Shown one piece after another: positions 37,725 to 46,528 of a stretch of DNA of 64,000 nucleotides. A program made the translations under genes and the position numbers. The DNA is from Anaerohalosphaeraceae bacterium (lineage in GTDB: Bacteria > Planctomycetota > Phycisphaerae > Sedimentisphaerales > UBA12454): assembly GCA_021108375.1 (NCBI GenBank), contig JAIORA010000016.1, positions 62,001 through 126,000 of the forward strand, given 5' to 3'. Position 1 is the stretch's first letter. Each line of letters starts with the position of its first letter. Under the pieces are notes generated by a model that was not told the origin of the DNA, did not search any database, and saw only the letters and a list, made by a program, of their open reading frames with translations.

Positions 37725-38462
37725 TTACAATCCAATAATTTTTTGCCAGTCGATTTCACCGAGTACATCTTCGACTATCTGACTTGGCCTGATTTCTTCA
37801 ACGCTTGCCTCAGCATCTAACGGCACGACCGCAAGGATAGTTACGTTGCCAGCCTTTGCGATAACTTCCGGAGCGGTTTCGACAGCAAAGTCAGCAACAG
37901 ACTCATCATAGCCGTTTATTACCACCCCGGCAACCGTTAAACCGGCACCTCTGACTGCATTGATGGTTAATAAGGTATGGTTTATAGTGCCCAAATCCGG
38001 CCGAGCGACGATTATTACCGGCAAACCGAGCGATTTTGCTAAGTCAAGAACATCGCAATTTTCGGTTATCGGCACACGAATCCCGCCGATACCTTCTACC
38101 AAAACGCAATCGGTATTGCCAGCCATATAATTGTAGGCAGCAACGATTTTTTCGAGATTAACCTTGCGATTCTCCGCCATTTCAGCAGCGATGGGAGCTG
38201 CGGGCGTAATAAAATTTTCCGGAGTTATGTCAGTAAGCAAAAATTCGCTTTGCGCGCAGTAGGCCAAAAATTCGGTATCGCTGCTGACAAGTCCGTACCG
38301 GTCTTTTACGCATCCTGTTGCGATAGGCTTGAAAACACCCGCGTTTTTGCCGGAGGCTTTGAGCAGCTTAACGATAGAGCCGGCAATCATAGTTTTGCCA
38401 ACGCCGGTATCGGTAGCGGTAATGAAAAGACCCTTATGTTTTTTAAATTTCAGTTCAGTCAT
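37725..38462 (-). CDS. bioD: Dethiobiotin synthetase
   Basis: This 245-residue ATP-dependent carboxylase-ligase forms the ureido ring of dethiobiotin. The P-loop is ITATDTGVGKTMIAGSIVKL. KPIATGC and VEGIGGIRVPI hold substrate-binding residues. The gene lies upstream of nadB and downstream of bioA with a repeat-filled gap. Confidence 0.94.
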   Translation of the reverse strand: MTELKFKKHKGLFITATDTGVGKTMIAGSIVKLLKASGKNAGVFKPIATGCVKDRYGLVSSDTEFLAYCAQSEFLLTDITPENFITPAAPIAAEMAENRKVNLEKIVAAYNYMAGNTDCVLVEGIGGIRVPITENCDVLDLAKSLGLPVIIVARPDLGTINHTLLTINAVRGAGLTVAGVVINGYDESVADFAVETAPEVIAKAGNVTILAVVPLDAEASVEEIRPSQIVEDVLGEIDWQKIIGL

Positions 38463-38731
38463 AATTTAAAAAAATCTGTATAGCCTCGGCAACTTGTTTG
38501 CCGGGGTTTGTATTTACGAATTATTTTACCCTTTCCTATTGCTTAGTAGCCGAGCTGCGGAAGCGGCCGGACAATGTCGTTGTCATTGCGAGCGCAGCGC
38601 GGCAATCTATCTTTTTCATTTGTGTTTATTCGTGTGCATTCGTGGTTAATTTCTTTTGTCATACCCGCGAAAGCGGGTATCCATTTTTCTATATCTTATT
38701 TTTTAATCCGCGAAATCTGCGTAATCAGTGT
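38463..38731. repeat. Repeat-filled gap between bioA and bioD
   Basis: It holds a variable-stem hairpin (CTCGGCAACTTG to ttgccgggg, 38483-38507), a REP-like hairpin at 38546-38570, and a GTCATTGCGAGCGCAGCGCGG unit (38583-38610). The palindrome ATACCCGCGAAAGCGGGTAT (38661-38680) and 'cgtggttaat' words complete it. Confidence 0.6.
38546..38570 (+). repeat. REP-like hairpin
   Basis: GTAG head, then GCTGC-GGAA-GCGGC. The C-to-T change is tolerated as a G-T pair. Located between bioA and bioD. Confidence 0.8.
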
Positions 38732-40093
38732 TTAAATAATCCGCGTTAACTCCGGCAACTCATTTTGCAAAGTTTCGTAAACAATATCCAGCAATTTCCG
38801 CAGCGTTTCAATATCAATCGCCACTGGCGGCATTATCACAATAACATCAGATAACGGCCGCATCATCGCACCATTATCCCGCATAATTGCGCAGAGCTTT
38901 GCACCAACCTGATATTTATTCTCAAACGATTGTTTCGTGCCTTTATCCTTAACAATCTCGACCCCTGCCATCATCCCGGCATTTCTCACATTGCCAACAA
39001 AAGGCAGAACCGCTATTTTTTCGAGGTACTCTTCGAGCAATTTTATCTTTTTCGGCAGCGAAGCGATTATTTTATTTTCGTCAAACAACTCCAACGATGC
39101 TATCGCCGCCGCACAGGCCAATGCGTTGCCGGTATAGGTATGACCGTGATAGAAAGTTTTACATTCATCGACCTCGCCCAAAAAGCCATCGAATAATTCC
39201 TGTGTTGTTAATGTCGCCGCCAACGGCAGGTACCCGCCGGTTATCCCCTTCGCGACACACATTATATCGGGCTGGACGGATTCAACTTCACAGGCAAACA
39301 TTTTGCCGGTTTTGCCGAAACCGGTTGCAACCTCGTCAACGATTAAAAGGGTATCATATTTTTTCGTAAGCTCGCGCAGGTTCTTCAAAAAACCTTTCGG
39401 ATGAACAATAATTCCAGCTGCCCCCTGAACGAGGGGTTCAGCAATAACCGCTGCGATATTTCCAGTATTATCTTTTAAGAGCTGCTTGATTTTACCCAGC
39501 GTAAATTCAGCGCACTGCCGGGACGTTCCGTCAAAACGATATAGATTTGGCGATGGAGCAAAAAGCGTTTCAAACAGCATCGGCTTGTAAATGGAGTGGA
39601 ACAGTTCCATCCCGCCAACACTTACCGCCCCAATTGTGTCGCCGTGATACGAATCGCCCAGAGCGATAAACTTTTTGCGAGGCTTGCCGATATTGTGGTA
39701 GTATTGATAAGCAATTTTCAGAGCAATTTCAACTGAGGTCGCGCCGCTATCGGAATAAAAAACTTTTTTTAGATTATCCGGGGCAATTTCAATAAGTTTT
39801 TCAGCTAAGACTGCTGATGCCGACTGTCCCAAACCAAGCAGTGTGCTATGTGCGATTTTGCCGAGTTGGTCTTTAATCGCGTCATCGATTTTCTTCACCC
39901 TGTGGCCGTGAACATTGCACCAGAGCGATGAAATGCCGTCAATATAACGATTGCCATCGGTGTCGATAAGATAAAATCCATCACCGCTGTCGATAACCAT
40001 CTGCTCAGCCTCAAGCCAGCCCTGCATTTGCGTAAACGGGTGCCAAATATATCGCTTATCCAGTTCCATTGACCTTTTAATGTCGTTATTCAT
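38732..40093 (-). CDS. bioA: Adenosylmethionine-8-amino-7-oxononanoate aminotransferase
   Basis: This 453-residue class III PLP aminotransferase makes 7,8-diaminopelargonate from KAPA using SAM. IWHPFTQM near the N-terminus, VFYSDSGATSVEIALKIA, GDSYHGDTIGAVSVGG and LLIVDEVATGFGKTGKMFA are BioA-specific blocks. The PLP lysine is in CVAKGITGGYLPLAATL. It is divergent from recG, with about 110 bases between. Confidence 0.95.
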   Translation of the reverse strand: MNNDIKRSMELDKRYIWHPFTQMQGWLEAEQMVIDSGDGFYLIDTDGNRYIDGISSLWCNVHGHRVKKIDDAIKDQLGKIAHSTLLGLGQSASAVLAEKLIEIAPDNLKKVFYSDSGATSVEIALKIAYQYYHNIGKPRKKFIALGDSYHGDTIGAVSVGGMELFHSIYKPMLFETLFAPSPNLYRFDGTSRQCAEFTLGKIKQLLKDNTGNIAAVIAEPLVQGAAGIIVHPKGFLKNLRELTKKYDTLLIVDEVATGFGKTGKMFACEVESVQPDIMCVAKGITGGYLPLAATLTTQELFDGFLGEVDECKTFYHGHTYTGNALACAAAIASLELFDENKIIASLPKKIKLLEEYLEKIAVLPFVGNVRNAGMMAGVEIVKDKGTKQSFENKYQVGAKLCAIMRDNGAMMRPLSDVIVIMPPVAIDIETLRKLLDIVYETLQNELPELTRII

Positions 40094-40201
40094 TTTCTTT
40101 CATAAAAATAATTTGCAAATATCCATCTATAAGGCGATTATTATACCATCGTAAAGTTTTATGAAAAGAGCAAATAGCAATATATAACTAATATATGGAC
40201 T

Positions 40202-42292
40202 ATGCAAAAAAACGATAACATAAATCTCGACACTCCCGTCCAGTTTTTAAAAGGCGTAGGCCCGGCCAGAGCGAAGGCGTTCGAGGCCCTGGACGTGAAA
40301 ACAGCCATTGATTTGCTGGAATACTACCCGCGAGACTGGGTCTTTGTCCCGCAATCTATACCAATTAGGCAAATTCTGCCCGACCATAACATTACAATAG
40401 GCGGAATTGTCGAAAGCTGCGACTGGCAGCCATACCGCAGGCCGGCAATCTTCGAGGCTTATATCAGCGATGAGACCGGGATGTGCAGAATCGTTTGGTT
40501 TCACGGCGGATTCTTGCGCGGCAAACTTGAACCCGGAATGAAAATCTACGTTTCAGGCAAAGTCGCCGAGTACAAACATCAGTTGCAGATGAATAATCCA
40601 AAACTCGTTATCGCCAATGACACCCGCGACGAAAACAAGGACGACTCCACACAAAAACTTGGCGGCCCGGTTTACCCCGCCACTGCCAATCTTTCCAGCA
40701 GGCAGATAAAACAGGTCGTTCACAAATCGCTGGAAAATATCATCGAAAACCTGCCCGAATTTTTTGATAAAGCATTTCTAAAAAAGAACAATCTCATCGG
40801 CCGAAAAAAAGCATTCAAATGGATACACGCTCCCAGCGACGAAGAGCAAATCGCAAAAGCAAAACGGCGACTTAAATACGATGAGCTTTTCCTGATTCAA
40901 ACCGCTATTGCGCTAAGGCGATACAAAGCTACGCATTTTTCAAAAGCACTTGCCCTCAACTGCGATGATAAAATCGATAGCCGAATCAGAAAACGTTTTC
41001 CATTCCTGCTCACCGGCGACCAGGACGAGGTCATTGAAGAAATCGTCAGAGACCTTTCGGCGAATGTGCCAATGAACAGACTGCTTCAGGGCGATGTCGG
41101 CAGCGGCAAAACGGTCGTCGCCCTCTACGTGGCCTTACTCGCGGTTGCGAATAAAACCCAGGCTGTAATAATGGCTCCAACGGAAATACTGGCCTCGCAG
41201 CATTTTTTGAGTATCGAAAGATACCTCAAAGGCAGCAAGGTTCGCAGGCTTTGCATTACAGGCGGGTTGACAGGTGCAAAAAGGAAAGAGATTCTGGGAG
41301 AAATAAGCACCGGCCAGGCAGATATTATCGTAGGCACCGTCGCGCTTTTACAGGATGACATTCGTTTCAAGAACCTTGCGGTAGTGATAATCGATGAGCA
41401 GCACAAGTTCGGCGTTCATCAGCGGGCAATGTTGCGAAAAGATACAACGCCGCACTGTCTGGTTATGACCGCAACCCCGATACCGAGGACTCTGGCAATG
41501 ACAGCTTTCGGCGATTTGGATGTGTCGATAATTAAACACTGCCCGCCCGGCAGAGGAAAAGTGATAACACGCTATATCCAGCCCCACGACATACCGAAGG
41601 CTTATGACTTTATCCGCGAAAGACTCAAGGCCAAAAAACAGGCATTCTTCGTCTATCCAAGAATTGTAGATTCCGCCAACGGCGATGTCAAAGCTGCGAT
41701 AAGCGAATATGAAAAGCTCAGTAAAAAAGTTTTTCCGGAATTCAACATCGCTCTGCTGCACGGCCAGATGAAATCCGCAGACAAACAGAAAATTATGGAA
41801 TCTTTCCGTAAAGGCAAAATCGATTGCCTCGTCTCAACCGTATTGATTGAAGTCGGAGTGGATATTCCCAACGCGACTATTATGGTCATAGAAGAGGCCG
41901 ACAGATTCGGGTTGGCTCAGCTGCATCAGCTTAGAGGCCGAATCGGCAGAGGGGCTAGTAATTCTTACTGCCTGCTGGCTGCCGAGACCGAAAACCCCGA
42001 AGCAAAAAGCAGATTGGAAATTATGGAACGCAGCAACGATGGATTTGAAATCGCCGAATACGATTTAAAAATTCGCGGGCCAGGCGAGCTTTTCAGCCCA
42101 CGCCAACACGGAATGCCGGACTTGAAAATCGCCGATATTAGAAATGACTTTCAATTACTCACGCTGGCACGCAAAGATGCCTTTGCGATGGTCGAAAACG
42201 AGCCAATGCTCAATACCGCTGGAAATAGAAATATCAGAACGGAACTTATCAAAAAATTCGGCGATGCCGTCGGGCTCATCGATATCGCATAA
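40202..42292 (+). CDS. recG: ATP-dependent DNA helicase RecG
   Basis: This 696-residue enzyme remodels stalled forks and Holliday junctions. The N-terminal wedge OB domain spans residues about 55-150. The helicase core has Walker A LLQGDVGSGKTVVALY, the DEQH box VVIIDEQHKFGV, TATPIPRTLAMTAFGDLD, and motif VI QLRGRIGRGASNSYCLL. The C-terminal TRG-like motif follows GFEIAEYDLKIRGPGELF. It is followed after four bases by a metallopeptidase-like gene. Confidence 0.96.
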   Translation: MQKNDNINLDTPVQFLKGVGPARAKAFEALDVKTAIDLLEYYPRDWVFVPQSIPIRQILPDHNITIGGIVESCDWQPYRRPAIFEAYISDETGMCRIVWFHGGFLRGKLEPGMKIYVSGKVAEYKHQLQMNNPKLVIANDTRDENKDDSTQKLGGPVYPATANLSSRQIKQVVHKSLENIIENLPEFFDKAFLKKNNLIGRKKAFKWIHAPSDEEQIAKAKRRLKYDELFLIQTAIALRRYKATHFSKALALNCDDKIDSRIRKRFPFLLTGDQDEVIEEIVRDLSANVPMNRLLQGDVGSGKTVVALYVALLAVANKTQAVIMAPTEILASQHFLSIERYLKGSKVRRLCITGGLTGAKRKEILGEISTGQADIIVGTVALLQDDIRFKNLAVVIIDEQHKFGVHQRAMLRKDTTPHCLVMTATPIPRTLAMTAFGDLDVSIIKHCPPGRGKVITRYIQPHDIPKAYDFIRERLKAKKQAFFVYPRIVDSANGDVKAAISEYEKLSKKVFPEFNIALLHGQMKSADKQKIMESFRKGKIDCLVSTVLIEVGVDIPNATIMVIEEADRFGLAQLHQLRGRIGRGASNSYCLLAAETENPEAKSRLEIMERSNDGFEIAEYDLKIRGPGELFSPRQHGMPDLKIADIRNDFQLLTLARKDAFAMVENEPMLNTAGNRNIRTELIKKFGDAVGLIDIA

Positions 42293-42296
42293 AAAA

Positions 42297-42869
42297 ATGC
42301 CTGCCGTCAAAGATAAAAAATATGTCAACATTGCCCCGCTCGGCGAAGTACTCTTTGCCAAGTCTGCCAGAGCTAAGAGGTTGTCCATAACCATAAAGCC
42401 CTGCGGCAGCATAAGGGTCGCTGTCCCTGCGCGAGCCTCTCACAAAAAGGCATTAGCTTTTTTACAGTCGAACATCGAATGGGTACACAAAGGCCTGGCC
42501 AGAATCCGAAAACAACTTGCTCAACATAAAGCAACGCTCAGCAAATCTGAAATTGATACCGTTTCCGCCAAGACAATCCTGTTGAATAAGCTCGAAGAGC
42601 TGGCCGAGGAATTCGGCTTCAGTTATAACCGTGCTGCGATAAGAAACCAGAAAACCATCTGGGGTTCCTGCTCGGCAAAAAACAACATCAGCCTGAACAT
42701 AAATCTGATTAGATTGAAAAACGAACTTATAGAATATGTCATACTACACGAGTTGACTCACACAAAGATTAAAAACCATCGCCAAGAGTTTTGGCTCGAA
42801 CTGGCCAAATGCGTTGATTGCCCTAAAAAGCTCGACCGGCTTTTGCGAAAACATCAACTGGGACTATAA
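42297..42869 (+). CDS. YgjP/M48-type zinc metallopeptidase-like protein
   Basis: The C-terminal half carries IWGSCSAKNNISLNINLIRL and the zinc motif HELTHTKIKNH, the order seen in the YgjP (DUF45) family. The N-terminal part SARAKRLSITIKPCGSIRVAVP is also typical. The start at 42297 gives 190 residues, four bases after the recG stop. A longer in-frame reading begins inside recG and is not favoured. The substrate is not known for the family. Confidence 0.88.
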   Translation: MPAVKDKKYVNIAPLGEVLFAKSARAKRLSITIKPCGSIRVAVPARASHKKALAFLQSNIEWVHKGLARIRKQLAQHKATLSKSEIDTVSAKTILLNKLEELAEEFGFSYNRAAIRNQKTIWGSCSAKNNISLNINLIRLKNELIEYVILHELTHTKIKNHRQEFWLELAKCVDCPKKLDRLLRKHQLGL

Positions 42870-43432
42870 CGTAATAACGAAATTTGCGTTTTCGTATGGT
42901 TTACATCTTACACATCGCCATCAGCCCCCAGGTCTTGTCCTGGGGGTATCTACATATTGGTTATCCTCTTCCCATCGCTTAATAGCCGAGCCGCGGAAGC
43001 GGCCGGAAAGATTATTGTCACTGCGAGGCCTTGCTTTTTATTGAAAATCCATCCTGATTTATCGGGATTCCTCAACTCAAAACTAAGCACTCAAAACTCA
43101 AAACTACCCTTCGCCGTAGCAATCTCATTTTAAATTAACCGTTCGTACAAGACTTTGTCATTTCCGCAAAAGCGGGAATCCATTTTTTAGAATCCTTTAT
43201 ATTTTTTCCTCTTTGTGTTTTTGTGTCTTAGTGGCTAAAAATCCGCGGTTAAAATAATTTGTGTTTATTCGTGTCAATTCGTGATTATTTTTTTGTCATT
43301 CCCGCAAAAGCGGGAATCCATTTTTTGTATCTTGTTTTTTAATCAGTGTAATCTGTGAAATCAGTGTCTAAAAAATCCGTGAAATCCGCGGTTAATAATC
43401 TGTGTAATCCGCAAAATCTGCGGTTAAAAAAA
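42870..43432. repeat. Repeat-dense gene-free region
   Basis: These 563 bases hold a CCCCCAGGTCTTGTCCTGGGGG hairpin (42924-42947), a REP-like hairpin (42982-43006), an AATCCATCCTGATTTATCGGGATT segment, and the GTCATTTCCGCAAAAGCGGGAAT and GTCATTCCCGC palindromes (43157-43183 and 43295-43322). Many 'gtgtttattcgtg / aatctgtg' words follow up to the terminase-small-subunit-like gene. No gene is supported. Confidence 0.65.
42982..43006 (+). repeat. REP-like hairpin
   Basis: Majority hairpin GCCGC-GGAA-GCGGC with head ATAG instead of GTAG. Confidence 0.8.
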
Positions 43433-43840
43433 CTATTTACTATCTGCCAGAACGGCCAGTAATTTTGACGACAAATTAGACGAGAGTCCCTCGCTTTCCT
43501 GCTCAACGGATTTATCTTCGTTTTTTTGTGATATGTTTTTCGGCAGATGTATCGTCAATATATCCAGGCAGGCCTTGCGGGCGGTTTCTTCTTTTTCCGA
43601 TGCGCACAGCTCGACCAATTTTGCCGCTGCCAGCGGAATATACTTTGCCAGCAGCAGTCTGCTCTGACGATTTGCCGAGGCGAATTTGTAAGCAAGCTCT
43701 TCCTGAAACTCTTTCTGCTTCAGCCACTGCCTCATCAGTTTGTTCGAAACCTTATATTTTTTAGCAACGCCAGCCTCGTCTCCGCCCGACTCGAATAGTT
43801 CACCAATAACTATCAACTGTTTTTTGGTCAGCTTTTTCAT
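43433..43840 (-). CDS. Terminase small subunit-like DNA-binding protein
   Basis: This 135-residue protein has an N-terminal helix-turn-helix (LTKKQLIVIGELFESGGDEA, then GVAKKYKVSNKLMRQWL). A helical region with KYIPLAAAKLVELCASEKEE resembles the HEAT-like 'all subunits counted' segment of small terminase subunits and phage-associated HTH proteins. A polar C-terminal tail follows. AAAGGG lies six bases ahead of the start. It is the most downstream gene of the minus-strand cluster, 271 repeat-filled bases after the ParB-like gene, while the matching large subunit lies 40 kb away. Confidence 0.65.
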   Translation of the reverse strand: MKKLTKKQLIVIGELFESGGDEAGVAKKYKVSNKLMRQWLKQKEFQEELAYKFASANRQSRLLLAKYIPLAAAKLVELCASEKEETARKACLDILTIHLPKNISQKNEDKSVEQESEGLSSNLSSKLLAVLADSK

Positions 43841-44111
43841 ATTTTCCCTTTAAAATTTTTACAAATCAACCCTGTCATCCTCGCGAAAACTTCAAATCCA
43901 TTATTTCACCACCCGCACCCCTCGCCGTTTAGCCCCCTCATCACTATGAGGGGTTTACACTTACAAATAATCTATCGCTTTCCCACCGCAAGTTAGCCCC
44001 ACATTTGTAAATGTGGGGTTGCAGTTTACTTTGTTTCTTAATCCGCGTAATCCGTGAAATCCGCGGTTAATAATTTGTGTCTATTCGTGTAAATCCGTGT
44101 CTAAAAATTCT
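43841..44111. repeat. Variable-stem hairpin repeats between the ParB-like and TerS-like genes
   Basis: Two hairpins, CCCCTCATCACTATGAGGGG and CCCCACATTTGTAAATGTGGGG, each adjoin a GTTTAGC or AGTTAGC end with a preceding CTCGCC/CCACCGC remnant. 'aatccgtgaaatccgcgg' words follow. The stems differ completely in sequence but both pair. Confidence 0.65.
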
Positions 44112-44741
44112 CTATGAACCTCTGTGTCTCTGTGATGAATAAGACTTCGCAATTTGCGTAATAGCTTTGGCATTTCTTTCTGCCGCGAGACCCTCTTTCG
44201 GCAACACTTTTTCCAGAGCGTTCTCGACAATCGCAATCTGCTCATCATCAAGAAAGAACACCAGCGTATTGAGAAAGGCTTTTGAGTCCTTTGCAAAATT
44301 TGCAACAGGCTTTGTTATGTCCTTGAGCTTTTCGATAGCTGTTTTAGTTTCCGGCAGAAGTTTTGCAAGCTCACTTGCGGTTCGATTTTCGGAGAGATTC
44401 TTTATAAGCGATATTTTAGCCGAAAGTTCATCTTTTCCGCTGAGCCTGTTCAGCGTTGACAGCAGCAGCCGGGCATGGTCGTCATCAACATCCCATTCGA
44501 CACAGTCAGCAAACGTGTTGCCTAATTGTTTTAGAGCTTTAACACGGTGATGACCGTTAATAATTTCAAAGGCGTTTTTGATGTCGGGATGTTTACGAAC
44601 GATGACAGGCTCATAGTTTTGGGTTTGTTCGATATTGCGTTTGAGTTTTTTAAAATTTGCATCGCTCATACGATTCGGATTTTCCGGATGAGCGAACAAA
44701 AGCTCGACTGGTATTCTAATAATTGTTTTTTGTACGCGCAT
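44112..44741 (-). CDS. ParB/Srx-fold nuclease-like protein
   Basis: This 209-residue protein begins with the ParB N-terminal domain. IPVELLFAHPENPNRMSDAN is followed by EPVIVRKHPDIKNAFEIING and GHHRVKALKQLG, which corresponds to the phosphate/CTP-binding GxxR box. The rest is helical (DHARLLLSTLNRLSGKDELS and SASELAKLLPETKTAIEKL-like segments), without the canonical centromere-binding HTH of chromosomal ParB. Phage relatives are often encoded next to terminase genes. The gene has the module's shared upstream element and an adjacent palindrome. Confidence 0.82.
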   Translation of the reverse strand: MRVQKTIIRIPVELLFAHPENPNRMSDANFKKLKRNIEQTQNYEPVIVRKHPDIKNAFEIINGHHRVKALKQLGNTFADCVEWDVDDDHARLLLSTLNRLSGKDELSAKISLIKNLSENRTASELAKLLPETKTAIEKLKDITKPVANFAKDSKAFLNTLVFFLDDEQIAIVENALEKVLPKEGLAAERNAKAITQIAKSYSSQRHRGS

Positions 44742-44787
44742 AGACTCTCTCCTGATGGATTAAATAAAAGATTGTAAAATTGAAATT

Positions 44788-44826
44788 AGTGCTAAAATTT
44801 AGCACTGAGGAACTGGTTTAGAATAC
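44788..44826 (-). promoter_or_regulatory. Palindrome and shared element upstream of the ParB-like gene
   Basis: AGTGCTAAA-A-TTTAGCACT (44788-44806) is a perfect inverted repeat of 9-base arms. It directly adjoins the shared element, which reads ATTCTAAACCAGTTCC on the minus strand (44809-44824). Together they look like an operator with a regulator-binding palindrome, 47 to 85 bases before the start codon. Confidence 0.55.
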
Positions 44827-44846
44827 TGTTTAAAAAGAATTGTTAA

Positions 44847-45278
44847 CTAATTTTCGTCAGCCTTGCTTTTTCTTTCCTGGCGTTTCTGTTGTGTTCCATA
44901 AATAAACACAGAAACCAAACCAATTAAACCAGCAGAACCAAGCAATGTTCCAGGCCAAGAATGCCCCTTAATGATAACTATCGCGCCCGTAACAACCGTA
45001 ACAATACCAATTACAAACGCAAAAATCACGCCCAACAAACTATTTCTGGAGTCTGTATCTAATGCCGTCTTTTCCAGAGTTCTTCTATGTTCGCCTTGCT
45101 TCTCTGCCATAACCATAATGCGCTCTGCACCATTAGGAATTATTTCGTCATACTGCGATAAAACCTGTGGAGGTGGCAAAGGGCCAGAAAAATGTTGCTC
45201 AACGATACCAACTACTTGCTGCACAGCTTGCTTAGAAAGGGCATCCGATTGGGATAAATGGTTTTTATTTTTTGGCAT
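44847..45278 (-). CDS. DUF2335 membrane protein
   Basis: This 143-residue protein carries the DUF2335 signature FSGPLPPPQVLSQYDEIIPNG followed by AERIMVMAEKQGEHRRTLE (residues 30-69). Two membrane helices follow at about 81-103 and 109-129, with a basic C-terminal tail. The function of the family is unknown; members often occur in prophages or other accessory regions. Its start overlaps the end of the small upstream ORF by 14 bases, suggesting coupling. Confidence 0.85.
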   Translation of the reverse strand: MPKNKNHLSQSDALSKQAVQQVVGIVEQHFSGPLPPPQVLSQYDEIIPNGAERIMVMAEKQGEHRRTLEKTALDTDSRNSLLGVIFAFVIGIVTVVTGAIVIIKGHSWPGTLLGSAGLIGLVSVFIYGTQQKRQERKSKADEN

Positions 45279-45471
45279 CTTCCTTGACCGATTCTATTGC
45301 CTCAACTAAATCCATAGCGGTAACAGCCCAGTCAGACCTTATCGCACGACAATCTGCCTCGTTTGGCGTACTCGAACGATTATACTGCCCCGTTGAGGTT
45401 GCACCTAAATCAATCGATAAAGCCATACCACCACAAAAACTTGGCTCAGTGTATAGGAAATCAGTTCCCAT
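45265..45471 (-). CDS. Small conserved-looking protein coupled to the DUF2335 gene
   Basis: This 68-residue protein begins MGTDFLYTEPSFCGGMALSI and contains ADCRAIRSDWAVTAMDLVEA. I have an impression that short proteins with this DFLY...PSF and AD..AI..DW layout accompany DUF2335 genes, but cannot verify it. GGAGATG lies nine bases ahead of the start. The 257 bases upstream (45472-45728) show no further gene or clear repeat. Confidence 0.65.
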   Translation of the reverse strand: MGTDFLYTEPSFCGGMALSIDLGATSTGQYNRSSTPNEADCRAIRSDWAVTAMDLVEAIESVKEDAKK

Positions 45472-45728
45472 CTAATACATCTCCAAATGAAGAAGGCTCA
45501 ACCGCGGAACAGAACCCTCTTGGATAGCCTCTTATTGTAATAATAATTGTGAATAACAACCATAAATTATACTACATACATCGGCAAAATCAAAGGGTTT
45601 CTTAAAGAAAACTATATGAATTCTTAGACATTTCATCACAGTCCCTACTTGATGTTTTATTCATAACTACTTTTATAAAATGATGTTAAAGAGCAAAGCC
45701 TTGGAGGTTTTTGTTGTCAAGAATCTCC

Positions 45729-46466
45729 TTATATCCCGAATTTCACATTCGGATTTCGCCACAAATAATAGACTGGCCGACTGCCGAGCTTTTCGAGCAT
45801 CATCTCTACCCGCTCCCGCCCGGCTGGTATCGTCCTGCCGCGTCTGCCATAGGCCGAGAGAAAATCGGCAATATGCTTTTCGACAAAATCGCCCGCCGCT
45901 CCGCTTGCCCCTGCCAGTTTTCGTTCAATGAGTTCAACATCTACAAGGTCTTTAGCCTCAATGTCTATCACGCTAAGAGCCTGTCTCAATTTCACGCTTG
46001 CGGTATGTTCGGGGGCGGCAAATTTCAGCATACCTGCCTTTTCAAAAAACGGATTCACCTTACCCATTACCGCCATCGCCTCGATGTAAGGCATTTCGAG
46101 CAGTGCAAGCGTCTCTGCAACAAGCCTGTGCGCAAGACCCAAACAGCGATACCGAGGCTCGATAACAACTCGCGAAATTGTGCGAACATTCTTATTGACG
46201 AGCGTCATCGCGGGCATTCTTTTCAGGCCCGTAAACAGCCCACTTGTAGCAACGTTTCGCATCTGCACCTGGCCCGGCGGCATTGAATAAATTATCACCC
46301 CAATGATTGGCTCAATCGCCGCTCGCCTTGGATGCGTATCAATGAGCTTATACATTGCCGCAATCGGCCCCAACTTAGAGCTGCGATAATGAAAATGAGC
46401 AAGACATTTATAATCAGCAAGTTTTGCGGGAACAATTTTCAAATGCTTCGTTATCGTACAATCCAA
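45729..46466 (-). CDS. GNAT-fold acyltransferase of the COG2401 type
   Basis: This 245-residue protein has a GNAT motif A: TISRVVIEPRYRCLGLAHRL (residues 96-115), with the CoA-binding R-x-x-G-x-A pattern replaced by RCLGLA. MAVMGKVNPFFEKAGM corresponds to motif B. The N-terminal FHYRSSKLGPI and the C-terminal RPVYYLWRNP are distinctive. The start is a TTG with GAGGAG seven bases ahead. It follows the ABC ATPase gene after 62 bases. COG2401 describes ABC-type ATPases fused to a predicted acetyltransferase; here the two parts are separate genes. The acyl acceptor is unknown. Confidence 0.78.
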   Translation of the reverse strand: MDCTITKHLKIVPAKLADYKCLAHFHYRSSKLGPIAAMYKLIDTHPRRAAIEPIIGVIIYSMPPGQVQMRNVATSGLFTGLKRMPAMTLVNKNVRTISRVVIEPRYRCLGLAHRLVAETLALLEMPYIEAMAVMGKVNPFFEKAGMLKFAAPEHTASVKLRQALSVIDIEAKDLVDVELIERKLAGASGAAGDFVEKHIADFLSAYGRRGRTIPAGRERVEMMLEKLGSRPVYYLWRNPNVKFGI

Positions 46467-46528
46467 AATAAAACTCCTCGTTTTGAAAATTCAAAATTAG
46501 TATTTAGAATTTGTTTAGGATTTAGAGC

